Counted from the first letter of the stretch, positions 25,754-35,355 are shown. The stretch: 64,000 bases of DNA from Pedobacter sp. L105 (GCF_009765875.1 NZ_LMUP01000003.1:62001-126000); one strand, 5' to 3'. Translations and numbers: made by a program. Notes: generated by a model from the sequence alone, not told the origin.

Positions 25754-25791
25754 AAAAAGCGTTATGTTTTCGTAAACATAACGCTTTTTTT
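25754..25791 (+). terminator. Terminator after the mgtA-CDF-DUF1275 operon
   Basis: Perfect 16-base stem (25754-25769 with 25774-25789), four-base loop, ending in a T run. The sequence is nearly symmetric and could also act on the minus strand. Confidence 0.9.
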
Positions 25792-25991
25792 CAAATGTAT
25801 TTGTCTGTGGGGTTTATTTGTGAAAATAATATTTGTAATTAAACATATAAATAATTAATGGGTAATTATTTGTAATAAGGGTTATTAATTAAATGGATTG
25901 ATTCTATACTGGTAATTTTTCCAAGATCTGTAGTCTGAAACTGGAATAATTCTGCGAAATTAGGGATAATCAGTTTTTAATTTATACCATT

Positions 25992-26615
25992 ATGGATAAC
26001 AAATCCCAGAAAGAGAACCCCTCAGGAAGCTCCCGTCGTGATTTCCTGAAAAAATCCTCTGCGATAACTGCCATAGCTTTGACTCCGGCTATCGCTGTAA
26101 AAGCCTCTGATCTGAAGTTGGATGAGAAGCTCTCTGAAGCGATGGAGCAAATGCCATTGAACATTGAGATCAATGGAGAAATGCATCACCTTAAGGTTGA
26201 ACCTCGTTTAACTTTACTCGATTTATTAAGAGAGCGGCTTAAGCTGACCGGAACAAAAAAAGGATGCGACCAGGGACAATGCGGTGCCTGCACTGTACAT
26301 GTAGATGGTGTCAGAACAAATTCATGTTTATCACTGGCCATTATGAACGATGGTGCAAAAATAACTACTATAGAAGGCCTTGCTAAGGGTAATGAACTGC
26401 ATCCAATGCAGGAAGCATTTATCAAACACGATGGTTTCCAATGCGGTTATTGTACTTCAGGTCAGATCATGTCGGCCATAGCCTGTATCCATGAAGGTCA
26501 TGCCGATTCAGAGACAAATATCAGGGAGTTCATGAGTGGAAATATCTGCCGCTGCGGTGCTTACGCAAATATTGTGAATGCTATACAGGAAGTTAAAGCA
26601 GGAGGAAAAGTATGA
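25992..26615 (+). CDS. paoA: Aldehyde oxidoreductase 2Fe-2S subunit, PaoA-like
   Basis: Iron-sulfur subunit of 207 residues in a periplasmic molybdenum aldehyde oxidoreductase. It starts with a Tat signal (SSRRDFLKK, residues 13-21), which exports the folded heterotrimer. The plant-type [2Fe-2S] motif is GCDQGQCGAC... with the fourth cysteine in TNSC. The second [2Fe-2S] helical domain is QCGYCTSGQIM and ICRCGAY. It passes electrons from the molybdenum site to FAD. It overlaps the next gene by four bases and heads the three-gene operon. A leader of about 200 AT-rich bases precedes it. Confidence 0.93.
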   Translation: MDNKSQKENPSGSSRRDFLKKSSAITAIALTPAIAVKASDLKLDEKLSEAMEQMPLNIEINGEMHHLKVEPRLTLLDLLRERLKLTGTKKGCDQGQCGACTVHVDGVRTNSCLSLAIMNDGAKITTIEGLAKGNELHPMQEAFIKHDGFQCGYCTSGQIMSAIACIHEGHADSETNIREFMSGNICRCGAYANIVNAIQEVKAGGKV

Positions 26616-27598
26616 ACAATTTTCAATATACCAGGGTCAGCAGCCCTGCAGCCGCTATCGCAGAATTGTCAAAAGACCCAACTGCAAAGTTAGTGGCAGG
26701 TGGAACAAACCTGATTGACCTGATGAAATATGGGGTAATGGCCCCTGATAAGTTGGTCGATATCAATCATCTTGGTTTCAATGAAATAAAGAAAGACAAC
26801 GGAACATTACATATTGGCGCTACGGTGAGAAACGCAGTGGCTTCAGGCAATGCCGATGTACTGAAATATCAGCCGCTATTGTCACAGGCAATGCTCTCCG
26901 GAGCTTCTCCCCAGCTTAGGAATAAAGCAACTATGGGCGGTAATTTATTACAGCGCACACGCTGCGGTTATTTTTATGACATTTCTGCTCCCTGTAACAA
27001 AAGAGAACCCGGATCGGGATGCAGTGCTATAGAAGGATATAATCGTATGCACGCAATATTCGGCGCCAGTGATACCTGTATTGCTGTAAATCCCAGTGAT
27101 ATGAATGTAGCCTTGGTTGCCCTGGATGCCATTATCATGGTAGCAGGACCTAAGGGGAACAGGAAGATACCTATGGCTGATTTCCATCGTTTGCCAGGTA
27201 CACATCCTGAACTGGATACCACACTAGATAAGAAAGAAATTATTACCGGCATTGTTATTCCGGATAATCATCTGGCAGCGCATAGTACTTATTTAAAAGT
27301 GCGCGACCGTGCCTCTTATGCTTTTGCTTTGATTTCTGTGGCAGCAACGATGGATCTAGAAGGCTCAACGATCAAAGATGTACGGCTTGCAATGGGTGGT
27401 GTGGCACATAAGCCATGGCGCTTAACAGCGGCAGAGGAGTTTTTGAAGGGAAAAACGGCTTCTTTAGAGAATTTTAATCAGGCTGCAGAAATAGCTATGA
27501 AGGGCGCTAAAGCATATGAATTCAACGCTTTTAAATTAAAGTTGGCACCCAATACAATGGTTCAGGCGTTGAAAACAGCATCAGGCATTAAAGCATAG
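26612..27598 (+). CDS. paoB: Aldehyde oxidoreductase FAD/4Fe-4S subunit, PaoB-like
   Basis: FAD-binding subunit of 328 residues (CO-dehydrogenase flavoprotein family). FAD-binding stretch KLVAGGTNLIDLMK lies near residue 25-38 and ATMGGNLLQRTRC near 108-120. The insertion RTRCGYFYDISAPCNKREPG followed by SGCSAIEGYNR has the extra cysteines that hold a [4Fe-4S] cluster in E. coli PaoB and are absent from ordinary xanthine dehydrogenases. It has no signal of its own and would be exported as a hitchhiker with PaoA. The 3' end is three bases before paoC. Confidence 0.92.
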   Translation: MNNFQYTRVSSPAAAIAELSKDPTAKLVAGGTNLIDLMKYGVMAPDKLVDINHLGFNEIKKDNGTLHIGATVRNAVASGNADVLKYQPLLSQAMLSGASPQLRNKATMGGNLLQRTRCGYFYDISAPCNKREPGSGCSAIEGYNRMHAIFGASDTCIAVNPSDMNVALVALDAIIMVAGPKGNRKIPMADFHRLPGTHPELDTTLDKKEIITGIVIPDNHLAAHSTYLKVRDRASYAFALISVAATMDLEGSTIKDVRLAMGGVAHKPWRLTAAEEFLKGKTASLENFNQAAEIAMKGAKAYEFNAFKLKLAPNTMVQALKTASGIKA

Positions 27599-27601
27599 GT
27601 T

Positions 27602-29815
27602 ATGAGCAAAAAACATTTAGAAAATGCGGATATGGAATTGGCCCTATCCCGCGTAGACGGAAGAGTAAAAGTAACCGGTGCAGCAAAATATACAGCAGAG
27701 GTACAATTGCCGGAACTTACTTATGGCGTTCTGGTAGAAAGTACCATAGGGCAGGGGATGATTACCGCATTGGATACTAAAAAAGCAGAGCGTGCCCCTG
27801 GTGTGATGGCTGTCATTTCACACCTTAACACCCCTGGAGTACCAGAGTATAAGCTACAAAATCAGGATGTTATTCAAAAGCAATTGCGTGTTTTTGATAG
27901 TGAAAATATATATTTTAATGGTCAGCCTATTGCAGTAGTAGTAGCTGACACATTGGAGAGGGCACAGTATGGAGCCTCGCTGGTTAAAGTTGTTTATGCT
28001 AAGGGTAAGTCGGCAACCAGCCTGGAAAATAATCTGTCCAGGGCAGTAATGCCTAAAAAAACCAAGGAAGATTATATGCGCGGAAAGGCGGCGGCTTTTA
28101 AAGATGCCGAGTTTCAGGTAGAGGAGGAGTATACGTTACCTTCCGAGGCCCATCATCCTATGGAACCTCACTCTATTATTGCCTGGTGGGAAGCAGCCGA
28201 TAAGCTAACACTGGTGGATAAAACCCAGGGTTCACAAAATACAGCGGCTATCATGGCGAAATCTTTTCAGCTTTCCCCGCAAAATGTAAAGGTCATTTCC
28301 ACTTATGTGGGAGGTGCCTTTGGTTCTGCACTGCGGGTATGGCCACATGAAATTGTAGCTGTTCTTGCTGCTAAGAAAGTGCAAAAACCGGTAAAGCTGG
28401 TGCTGCACCGTAACCAGATGTCGTATATGGTAGGCTATCGTCCTCATACGTTGCAAAAAGTAGCTTTGGGTGCTTCTAAAGATGGTAAGCTGCTGGGTAT
28501 TTCTCATGAGTCTTATGGAAAAACTTCTATGTACGAAGAGTTTACAGAGAATGTTCTGGCCATGACACGCATGATGTATGACGTGCCTAATATTGATACG
28601 AAATATAGGATTGTTCCGCTAAATGTAAGCACACCGGCACCCATGCGCGGGCCGGGAGAGGCTACAGGGTCTTTTGCATTGGAATGTGCACTGGATGAAC
28701 TTTCCTACAAATTGAATATGGATCCTATCGAACTTCGGCTGGCGAATTATGCAGATCAGGACCCGGATAAAAAAATGCCATGGTCCAGTAAATACTTAAA
28801 GGAGTGTTATCAGCTGGGTGCAGAGAAGATTGGCTGGGACAAGCGTAAGGCACTCCCTGGTGCGGTTCAGGAAGGTGAATGGAAAGTAGGTTACGGTATA
28901 GCGACGGGTACTTTTGGTGCTTTCCGTGGCGGGGCTTCGATGAAAGCTACTTTTAAGCCTGATGGTACATTGCTTTTACAGTCGGCCATTGCTGATATTG
29001 GTCCTGGTACAGCAACCACCATGACCATTATTGCCTCGGAAAATCTGGGCATACCAGTAGAGAAGATCAGCTTCCAGCTTGGGAATTCTACTTTTCCGAA
29101 GGCTCCGCAGCAGGGCGGTTCGAATACTGTAGCTACAGTAGGATCTGCCGTTGTTGCTGTTTGTAATAATTTAAAGGTAGAGCTGGCGAAACGTGCCGCA
29201 AAGCAAAAAGCAGACTGGGGAAATGCAGTAGCGTCAACGATAAGGTTTAAGGGGGCAAACCTGGTAAATACTGATGAACCCTCTTCTAAAATTGAATTTG
29301 CCTCTTTATTTGGTGCTGAAAGTCCAAATGAGCTGGTAATTACAGCCGACGCTGCGCCGGGGGATGAAAAGAACAAGTATTCTTTTTATTCCTTTTCAGT
29401 ACATTTTATAGAGGCACATGTACATGAGTTAACAGGTGTAGTGAGAATTAAGAATGCTGTTTCTGTGATAGATTGCGGAACGGTGGTGAGTCCTAAAACT
29501 GCCCGCAGCCAGTCGATGGGAGGGATAGTTGGTGGTATAGGCATGGCATTGACGGAGGAGCTGGTACTTGATGATCGTAATGGCCGTACAGTAAATGCCA
29601 GTTTTGGTGATTACCATGTGCCTGTACAGGCCGATATTCCACAGATGCAAATGATGTTTGTGAACGAGAAAGATCCTTATCTGAATCCAATGGGTTCTAA
29701 GGGGTTGGGAGAGATTGTGATCATTGGCGTAGCGCCGGCAGTAGCGAATGCGGTATATAATGCAACAGGTAAACGGATTCGGAATCTTCCGATTACTCCG
29801 GATAAGTTGATATAA
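27602..29815 (+). CDS. paoC: Aldehyde oxidoreductase molybdenum subunit, PaoC-like
   Basis: Catalytic subunit of 737 residues that oxidises aldehydes to acids on a molybdopterin cofactor. The N-terminal a/b hammerhead lies at about 15-135. The cofactor-binding part has GGAFGSALRVWPHE (about 238-251), PMRGPGEATGSFALE and QQGGSNTV. The catalytic glutamate is in GSKGLGEIVI near residue 703. All three subunits are present and intact. The usual maturation chaperone (PaoD/XdhC-type) is not next to it and must be elsewhere. Expected role: detoxifying aldehydes in the periplasm. Confidence 0.92.
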   Translation: MSKKHLENADMELALSRVDGRVKVTGAAKYTAEVQLPELTYGVLVESTIGQGMITALDTKKAERAPGVMAVISHLNTPGVPEYKLQNQDVIQKQLRVFDSENIYFNGQPIAVVVADTLERAQYGASLVKVVYAKGKSATSLENNLSRAVMPKKTKEDYMRGKAAAFKDAEFQVEEEYTLPSEAHHPMEPHSIIAWWEAADKLTLVDKTQGSQNTAAIMAKSFQLSPQNVKVISTYVGGAFGSALRVWPHEIVAVLAAKKVQKPVKLVLHRNQMSYMVGYRPHTLQKVALGASKDGKLLGISHESYGKTSMYEEFTENVLAMTRMMYDVPNIDTKYRIVPLNVSTPAPMRGPGEATGSFALECALDELSYKLNMDPIELRLANYADQDPDKKMPWSSKYLKECYQLGAEKIGWDKRKALPGAVQEGEWKVGYGIATGTFGAFRGGASMKATFKPDGTLLLQSAIADIGPGTATTMTIIASENLGIPVEKISFQLGNSTFPKAPQQGGSNTVATVGSAVVAVCNNLKVELAKRAAKQKADWGNAVASTIRFKGANLVNTDEPSSKIEFASLFGAESPNELVITADAAPGDEKNKYSFYSFSVHFIEAHVHELTGVVRIKNAVSVIDCGTVVSPKTARSQSMGGIVGGIGMALTEELVLDDRNGRTVNASFGDYHVPVQADIPQMQMMFVNEKDPYLNPMGSKGLGEIVIIGVAPAVANAVYNATGKRIRNLPITPDKLI

Positions 29816-30153
29816 TAAACATTCAATTTCTTTAGCTCTCTGGTCTTGATCAGGGAGTTTTTTGTTGGGGGGATAATCGCTGGGTAAAAAAAATTGAATG
29901 CTAATCTCTTCCTCAATCCTTTGCTGAAGGGCAAAGTATTGCATGTCATCGATTAGCATTTAATTTTTTTTTACAGGATATCCTGGTGGATAGAGTTGAA
30001 GATATTCCATTAGATCATCTTATTGCAGGATTCATAACCGCTGATCATCATATTGGTTATGTTTTAACTATGGAGTTAGTTATATTTGGTTTAAGCAAGC
30101 TTACAAGTACATCGGTCTAAGTCAAATAGCCTTTTAACCAAAAACGTAATTGA
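29816..30153. other. Intergenic region with terminator and possible small frame
   Basis: Just after paoC, bases 29833-29862 hold a hairpin (CTCTCTGG with TCAGGGAG, two G-U pairs) followed by six T, a probable terminator. On the plus strand, 29986-30120 reads as a 44-residue frame from a GTG codon (VDRVEDIPLDHLIAGFI...), protein-like in composition but with no recognised family and no convincing start; it could be a remnant. Nothing else is seen. Confidence 0.35.
29833..29864 (+). terminator. Terminator of the paoABC operon
   Basis: Eight-base stem including two G-U pairs, six-base loop, followed by a T run, 18 bases after the paoC stop. Confidence 0.65.
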
Positions 30154-31074
30154 ATGAATAAAACTGTGTTTCTACTATTAATACTATTATCCATAGCATA
30201 CAATGGGTTCTCACAGACATTGAGATACTTTGAGACTATCCATAAAGCAGATTCTTTATTAAATAAGAAGAGTTATCTGGCAGCAGCCGAAGCTTATTCC
30301 AGTATCCTCGATCATTACACTGCCAAAATTATCGTTAATGATTACTATGATGCGGCTTGTGCTTATGCCCAGGCTAATAATCCGGGTAGAGCGTTCCATT
30401 ATTTAGACGTTATGGCCGAAAAAAAAGGATACGGAAATTCAGAAGGATTAATAAGGGATAATGATTTGGATAATCTTAAAAAGGCTCCTGAATGGAAACC
30501 ATTGATCAGCAAGGTCCAAAGGAATGCTGCAGAGGCAGAGAAACATTATAATTTAAAATTAAAGACAGAACTGGAGCAAATATTTGTCGACGATCAAAGA
30601 TACAGGTTGTTACTGGGTGGTGTTATAAAGAAGTTTGGCATAGATTCAAAGGAAGTTGAGGAGCTGGAGAATAAAATGGGTGAAGCAGACAGTCTTAACT
30701 TGAGGAAAGTAAGTGAAATACTTGATAAGTATGGATGGCTTGGAGCAAAAACTATAGGTGAAAAAGGAACCTTAACACTATTTATAGTGATTCAGCATGC
30801 CGATGATCATCCGGAACTTCAGGTTAAGTATGCGAAAATGTTTAAGAAAGCTATTCTGGCAGGTACGGTAGATAACACAGAAGAATATGCAATGTTAGAA
30901 GATAGAATTTCAATACACCAGCATAAATATCAAATTTATGGATCACAGTTAATAAGGAATAAAGAAGGTAAGTTTCTCCCGTTGCCAATCCAGGACAGTA
31001 TTTATGTTGATCAAAGAAGAATGAGTGAAGGACTACCTCCTTTAAAATATTATATTCAGCAGAGTAATCCATAA
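30154..31074 (+). CDS. Secreted TPR-like / DUF6624 protein
   Basis: Exported protein of 306 residues with a signal peptide at 1-20 (NGFSQ end). Residues 25-110 form a helical repeat region like TPR units (YLAAAEAYSSILDHY, YDAACAYAQANNPGRAFHYL). Residues 140-300 match DUF6624 as I recall it: DQRYRLLL, ILDKYGWLGAKTIGEKG, LFIVIQHADDHPELQ and a C-terminal QIYGSQL. DUF6624 proteins are common in Bacteroidota and have no known activity. It appears monocistronic. Confidence 0.75.
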   Translation: MNKTVFLLLILLSIAYNGFSQTLRYFETIHKADSLLNKKSYLAAAEAYSSILDHYTAKIIVNDYYDAACAYAQANNPGRAFHYLDVMAEKKGYGNSEGLIRDNDLDNLKKAPEWKPLISKVQRNAAEAEKHYNLKLKTELEQIFVDDQRYRLLLGGVIKKFGIDSKEVEELENKMGEADSLNLRKVSEILDKYGWLGAKTIGEKGTLTLFIVIQHADDHPELQVKYAKMFKKAILAGTVDNTEEYAMLEDRISIHQHKYQIYGSQLIRNKEGKFLPLPIQDSIYVDQRRMSEGLPPLKYYIQQSNP

Positions 31075-31122
31075 ACAGTTATTATCCATTAATCACTACC
31101 TTCAGCACTCAAAGAAAAGATA

Positions 31123-31413
31123 ATGATACCTGAAGTTGCGATATTGAATATTATCCCAGGAAAATCTGGAGAATTTGAACAGGCTTTTGCGGAAGCGCAG
31201 CAAATCATATCAGGGATGACAGGTTATGTAAAACATGAGCTGCAGCGTTGCATTGAAAATCCTGACCAGTACATTCTGCTGGTAAATTGGAAAACACTGG
31301 AAGACCATACTGCTGGCTTTAGAGGATCTGAAGGATATCTGCAGTGGAAAGCATTACTGCACCATTTTTATGATCCCTTTCCAAAAGTCGAACGTTATAA
31401 CCGGGTATTTTAA
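31123..31413 (+). CDS. Antibiotic biosynthesis monooxygenase (ABM) family protein
   Basis: Protein of 96 residues with the ABM ferredoxin-like fold: an N-terminal strand VAILNIIPGKSGEFEQAF, then GYVKHELQRCIENPDQYILLVNWKTLEDHTAGFRGSEGY (quoted as family pattern; the central WKTLEDH is typical) and a C-terminal strand with HHFYDPFPKVERY. Members act as cofactorless oxygenases or small-molecule binding dimers such as YgiN/HmoB. The true function is unknown. It lies 33 bases upstream of the bacillithiol transferase-like gene, so they may be co-transcribed. Confidence 0.8.
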   Translation: MIPEVAILNIIPGKSGEFEQAFAEAQQIISGMTGYVKHELQRCIENPDQYILLVNWKTLEDHTAGFRGSEGYLQWKALLHHFYDPFPKVERYNRVF

Positions 31414-31446
31414 TCCATTTTTTTATCTTAGGGATAAAATATACCA

Positions 31447-31986
31447 ATGGAAGATCTTCAAGAAAAACATACTTATCCTATCGGGCGTTTTGTGCCTGCC
31501 GACACTTATACGGAACAATCACTTGCTGCATGGATCGGTTCAATCAGATCAATACCATTACTTTTGGATTACTGTATTGAAAATCTGGATGAAGCACAAT
31601 TAAATGTGCCTTATCGCGAGGGGGGCTGGAATACGATACAAGTGATTCACCATATCGCAGACAGTCATATGAATGCCTATATCCGGTTAAAGCTGGCACT
31701 GACCGAAGATAGGCCTACTATTACACCTTATGAGGAACATCTCTGGGCAGAACTTCCTGATGTGACGGATGTTCCTTTAAATGTTTCTATCACTTTGATT
31801 CACGCTTTACACCGCCGCTGGACTTCCATGCTGATGCAAATGAAAGAAGAGGATTGGACGCGTGAATATTACCATCCGGGAAGCAAGACTTATGTTCCCT
31901 TATGGCAAATGACAAATAACTATAGCTGGCATGGTAAACATCATGCAGAACAGATTCTCTCCCTGCGTAAAAGAATGGGCTGGTAA
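31447..31986 (+). CDS. YfiT-family DinB-like (bacillithiol S-transferase-type) protein
   Basis: Four-helix DinB-superfamily metalloprotein of 179 residues. The start, YPIGRFVPADTYTEQ, and the centre, PYREGGWNTIQVIHHIADSHMN, closely resemble B. subtilis YfiT. Metal ligands are expected in HHIADSH and in the C-terminal WHGKHHAEQI. YfiT/BstA proteins are proposed bacillithiol S-transferases acting on electrophiles; Bacteroidota with bacillithiol have homologues. Metal and substrate are inference. A small hairpin (31979-31994) spans its stop. Confidence 0.85.
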   Translation: MEDLQEKHTYPIGRFVPADTYTEQSLAAWIGSIRSIPLLLDYCIENLDEAQLNVPYREGGWNTIQVIHHIADSHMNAYIRLKLALTEDRPTITPYEEHLWAELPDVTDVPLNVSITLIHALHRRWTSMLMQMKEEDWTREYYHPGSKTYVPLWQMTNNYSWHGKHHAEQILSLRKRMGW

Positions 31987-32007
31987 TCACCAGCTCAGCC
32001 TTATAGA

Positions 32008-34029
32008 TTAGATCTGAGGATAGATCAGTAATTTGGTTTGCGATTCAAATAAGCTTTCCAGTTTACGATGGGTATAATTTAAAGAGAGCAGGTAAGTAGT
32101 TTCGGCTTTACGATCTAGTACCACGATCAGAAAATCCTGTGGGGTAATCTTTTCCTGCAGTTCTTTCCATTCTTTCCATACTTCTGTAGGATCAAATTTG
32201 AAGGTGACATTGGATCTGGTAGACTCCAGGAAATGATTGATATGCGTTTTTGTGGCATCATCACAATAACAGGTTACATTCAAACTGAGTTCTGTACTGA
32301 GTTTACAAACCTTAGCCAGCCATACGTTCATCGTTTTTTCCATCATATAGGCAGGAGGGCATACCAGCTGGATAGTTTTATGGACCGTTATAGGCTGGCT
32401 CAAATGCAGGATAAATAGATTTGCAGGCGATTTTTCTATCAGCGGGGCTGATTTATCACCTAAGAATTTATCAATTACCGTGGTCTTCTTCGGCCATCCG
32501 GTAATAATGATATTTGCCGATTTTTCTTTCGCTATGCGAAGCACCCCTCCGGATACATTGTGATCCAGCGTAGCTACAATCTCTACTTCAGTTCCATTTC
32601 CGGAGGCATATTTAACGGAATCGTTTAATTTTTTGCGGGCAGTCAGCAGGTTGGCTTTGGCATTTACACTGTCGGGAACTACTGAAAGCAGGGTGATAGG
32701 CTGATGGGAAGTTTTGTCTTTAAAGAGAACCGCAAGATCCAGCATGTTGTCCAGGTTATTGAAATCGGCTATCGGGATCAGTATATTTTCTACTTCAGGT
32801 GTGATCTCGGGTCCGTCGGTTTCTTCAGCCAGTATAATCCGGCGGCTGGCGCGTTCAGTAGCAAAAGAAGCGATTACACAGGTCACCAAAATTAGGATAA
32901 TGGTACCATTCAGGATATTGTCATCAATGATTTTGGCTTTATAACCTACCAATATAATAGCCAGTGTTGCAGCCGCATGGGCACTGCTCAAACCAAATAT
33001 TAATAAACGCTGATTTTTTGTGTATTTGAATATCCATTGTGTAAAAGTAGCGGAGAGATATTTTCCTATCAGGGCTACCAGAGTTAAAGATCCGGCAACG
33101 ATCAGTGCTTCGGGCCCTCTGAACAATACGCGAAGGTCTACCAGCATACCTACACCAATCAGGAAAAAAGGAATGAATAAGGCATTACCTACAAATTCAA
33201 TCCTGTTCATCAGGATAGAAGAATGAGGAATCAGTTTATTCAACGCCAATCCGGCCACAAAAGCACCAATAATAGGTTCTATACCAGCAAGCTGTGCCAG
33301 GAAAGCAGAGAAAAAAACCACAGAAAGTACAAAGATATAATGGGAGGTTTTTTCACTTTCCAGTTTAGTGAAGAACCATTTAGCTATCCTGGGGATCACT
33401 AAAAATACGATAGCTGTAAATATGCTCAGGGATATGGTCAGCTGAATCCAGAATGAAGTATCCAGATGTCCCTGTACAGAACCCATGATCACCGCAAGGA
33501 TGATCAGTACAGCGGTATCGGTTAGTATGGTGCCACCTACAGTCACAGCTACGGCTTCGTTTTTAGAAATGCCAAACTTATTGACAATAGGGTAGGCTAC
33601 AAGGGTATGTGTAGCAAACATACTGGCGGTAAGGATAGAGGTGACCAGGGAATAATGAAGCCCGTAATAACAAACCGGAAAGCCAATAAGGATGGGTACC
33701 GCGAAAGTGAGGAACCCGAAAACGAAACTCTTGTGTTTTTTCTTTTTAAACTCCCCCAGGTCGAGCTCTATACCCGCGATAAACATAATATATAAAAGGC
33801 CTATAGTAGAGAAGAGCTCTATGGCAGAGTTTTTTTTAAGGATATTAAAGCCATTGGGGCCAATCATAATACCGGCAATGATAAAACCCACAATGCCGGG
33901 GATTTTTATTTTACCTAATAAGATTGGGGCGATTAGAATGATAAAAAGTAACAGTGAAAAAATGAGGACCGGATTGGTAAAAGGGAGGTCGAATTGTCTG
34001 GAAAGATGATCGAAGAAATTCGCGTGCAT
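32008..34029 (-). CDS. CPA2-family cation:proton antiporter with C-terminal USP-like domains
   Basis: Inner-membrane Na+/K+:H+ antiporter of 673 residues. Twelve to thirteen helices occupy residues 18-390, including IPGIVGFIIAGIMIGPNGF (family motif) and the unwound region with TDTAVLI. The remaining 270 residues are cytoplasmic, with two universal-stress-protein-like halves: NILIPIADFNN and ANIIITGWPKKT...APANLFILH for the first, and a weaker second one. No TrkA-N/RCK domain is seen, so gating would differ from KefB/C. The next gene upstream on the same strand is a CPA1 antiporter, 87 bases away. Confidence 0.88.
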   Translation of the reverse strand: MHANFFDHLSRQFDLPFTNPVLIFSLLLFIILIAPILLGKIKIPGIVGFIIAGIMIGPNGFNILKKNSAIELFSTIGLLYIMFIAGIELDLGEFKKKKHKSFVFGFLTFAVPILIGFPVCYYGLHYSLVTSILTASMFATHTLVAYPIVNKFGISKNEAVAVTVGGTILTDTAVLIILAVIMGSVQGHLDTSFWIQLTISLSIFTAIVFLVIPRIAKWFFTKLESEKTSHYIFVLSVVFFSAFLAQLAGIEPIIGAFVAGLALNKLIPHSSILMNRIEFVGNALFIPFFLIGVGMLVDLRVLFRGPEALIVAGSLTLVALIGKYLSATFTQWIFKYTKNQRLLIFGLSSAHAAATLAIILVGYKAKIIDDNILNGTIILILVTCVIASFATERASRRIILAEETDGPEITPEVENILIPIADFNNLDNMLDLAVLFKDKTSHQPITLLSVVPDSVNAKANLLTARKKLNDSVKYASGNGTEVEIVATLDHNVSGGVLRIAKEKSANIIITGWPKKTTVIDKFLGDKSAPLIEKSPANLFILHLSQPITVHKTIQLVCPPAYMMEKTMNVWLAKVCKLSTELSLNVTCYCDDATKTHINHFLESTRSNVTFKFDPTEVWKEWKELQEKITPQDFLIVVLDRKAETTYLLSLNYTHRKLESLFESQTKLLIYPQI

Positions 34030-34116
34030 AAATAAGTGTTAAGTGAGCTTGATAAGGGTTTAACGAAAATTGACGGATTAAAGTTTAATTGTGAATATCT
34101 AATAGGGTAAGGTAAA

Positions 34117-35355
34117 TTAAGTTGCAAGTTTGTTAACTACTTTGTTTAGGGTTAAACCTTGTACAATGATTGAAAATATAACGATCAGATAACTGGCAGA
34201 AACGATAAGTGGCTTGTAATTTGATTCGGGTAAGGAAAGCGCAAGTGCTACTGAAATCCCGCCTCTCAAACCTGCCCAGATCACAATACCCATTTTATTA
34301 TAAGAGATATTCAGGGATCTGTTCAGCAATACCGTTGGAACAGCGATGCTGATCGCCCTGGCTACGATCACAAAAAGAATAGCCAAAAGGCTGATCAGCC
34401 AGTAATGGCCGAAAAATGGAATGATCACTACCTGAAGGCCGATCATCACAAAGAGGATTGTATTCAGCAGATCGTCAATTAGTCCCCAGATCTTATCCAG
34501 TAATTCTTTGAGATGGGCTGAGCTGCTGGATTCACCCAGAGTCATATTGCTCAGCATCAATCCGGCGGTAACTGCTGCCAGGGGGATAGAGACATGTAAT
34601 AAGCCACCGCATACGGCAATTTCCATCACCATGGCCAGGGTAATCATCACGATGGTTTGCAGTTCATCAATTTTTTTGACCATTAGTGTACAGAGGTAAC
34701 CAGAGATAATACCAAGGACTATACCTCCAAATACTTCCTGAACAAAGAGGTGTCCGGAGTGTGCCCATGAAAATTCTATACCATTGTCTTCTACAATCTC
34801 TCTCAGCGTAACAAATAACAGGATGCCTACGCCATCGTTAAATAACGATTCACCGCCAATAATGGTCTCCAGGGAAGGCGGGATCTTTGATTTCTTTAAA
34901 ATAGATAAGACAGCGACAGGGTCGGTAGGGGAGATCAGGGCGCCAAAGAGGAAACAGTACATCAATGGGATTTCGATACCCAGCAAGGTAGCCGCCCAGT
35001 AAAATAAAAAGCCAAAAATCGTGGTAGATCCAATAACACCTATGGTGCTTAAAATCAAAACAGGCAGCTTTTGCGCTTTTAGCTTTTCAAAGTCAAAATG
35101 CAAAGCACTGGCGAAAAGCAAAAAAGCAAGCATTACATCCAGCAGGGTTTTGGTGAAATCCAGGTTCGAGCTCAACTCAATCACAAAACCATGCATCTCC
35201 GGAAACGCCTTTCCCGCAATCATGATCAGGATAGAAAGTGTAATCGCGATTACCATAATGCCTATGGTGCCGGGTAATTTTACATAGCGATAATTGAAGA
35301 AAGAGATCAATGCACTGATGGTAACCAGAATTGTAATCGTAGTAAAAGTATCCAT
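34117..35355 (-). CDS. CPA1-family (NhaP-type) sodium:proton antiporter
   Basis: Antiporter of 412 residues with about twelve helices and almost no cytoplasmic tail. Signatures are GALISPTDPVAVLSILKK (the TDP ion-binding motif), GESLFNDGVGILLFV (the conserved ND pair) and WAGLRGGISVALALSLP near the C-terminus, all hallmarks of NhaP/NHE proteins. It exchanges Na+ or K+ for H+ in pH and salt homeostasis. It sits upstream of the CPA2 antiporter on the same strand and the two may share a transcript. The 258-base region upstream (35356-35613) is divergent with an aldo/keto reductase. Confidence 0.92.
   Translation of the reverse strand: MDTFTTITILVTISALISFFNYRYVKLPGTIGIMVIAITLSILIMIAGKAFPEMHGFVIELSSNLDFTKTLLDVMLAFLLFASALHFDFEKLKAQKLPVLILSTIGVIGSTTIFGFLFYWAATLLGIEIPLMYCFLFGALISPTDPVAVLSILKKSKIPPSLETIIGGESLFNDGVGILLFVTLREIVEDNGIEFSWAHSGHLFVQEVFGGIVLGIISGYLCTLMVKKIDELQTIVMITLAMVMEIAVCGGLLHVSIPLAAVTAGLMLSNMTLGESSSSAHLKELLDKIWGLIDDLLNTILFVMIGLQVVIIPFFGHYWLISLLAILFVIVARAISIAVPTVLLNRSLNISYNKMGIVIWAGLRGGISVALALSLPESNYKPLIVSASYLIVIFSIIVQGLTLNKVVNKLAT

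Noticed and set aside
28891-29376. 161-codon minus-strand open frame inside paoC
   Set aside because: It is antisense to a clear, intact catalytic subunit gene; shadow of its codon bias.
31979-31994. Terminator after the YfiT-like gene
   Set aside because: The six-base perfect stem spans the stop codon but no T run follows.
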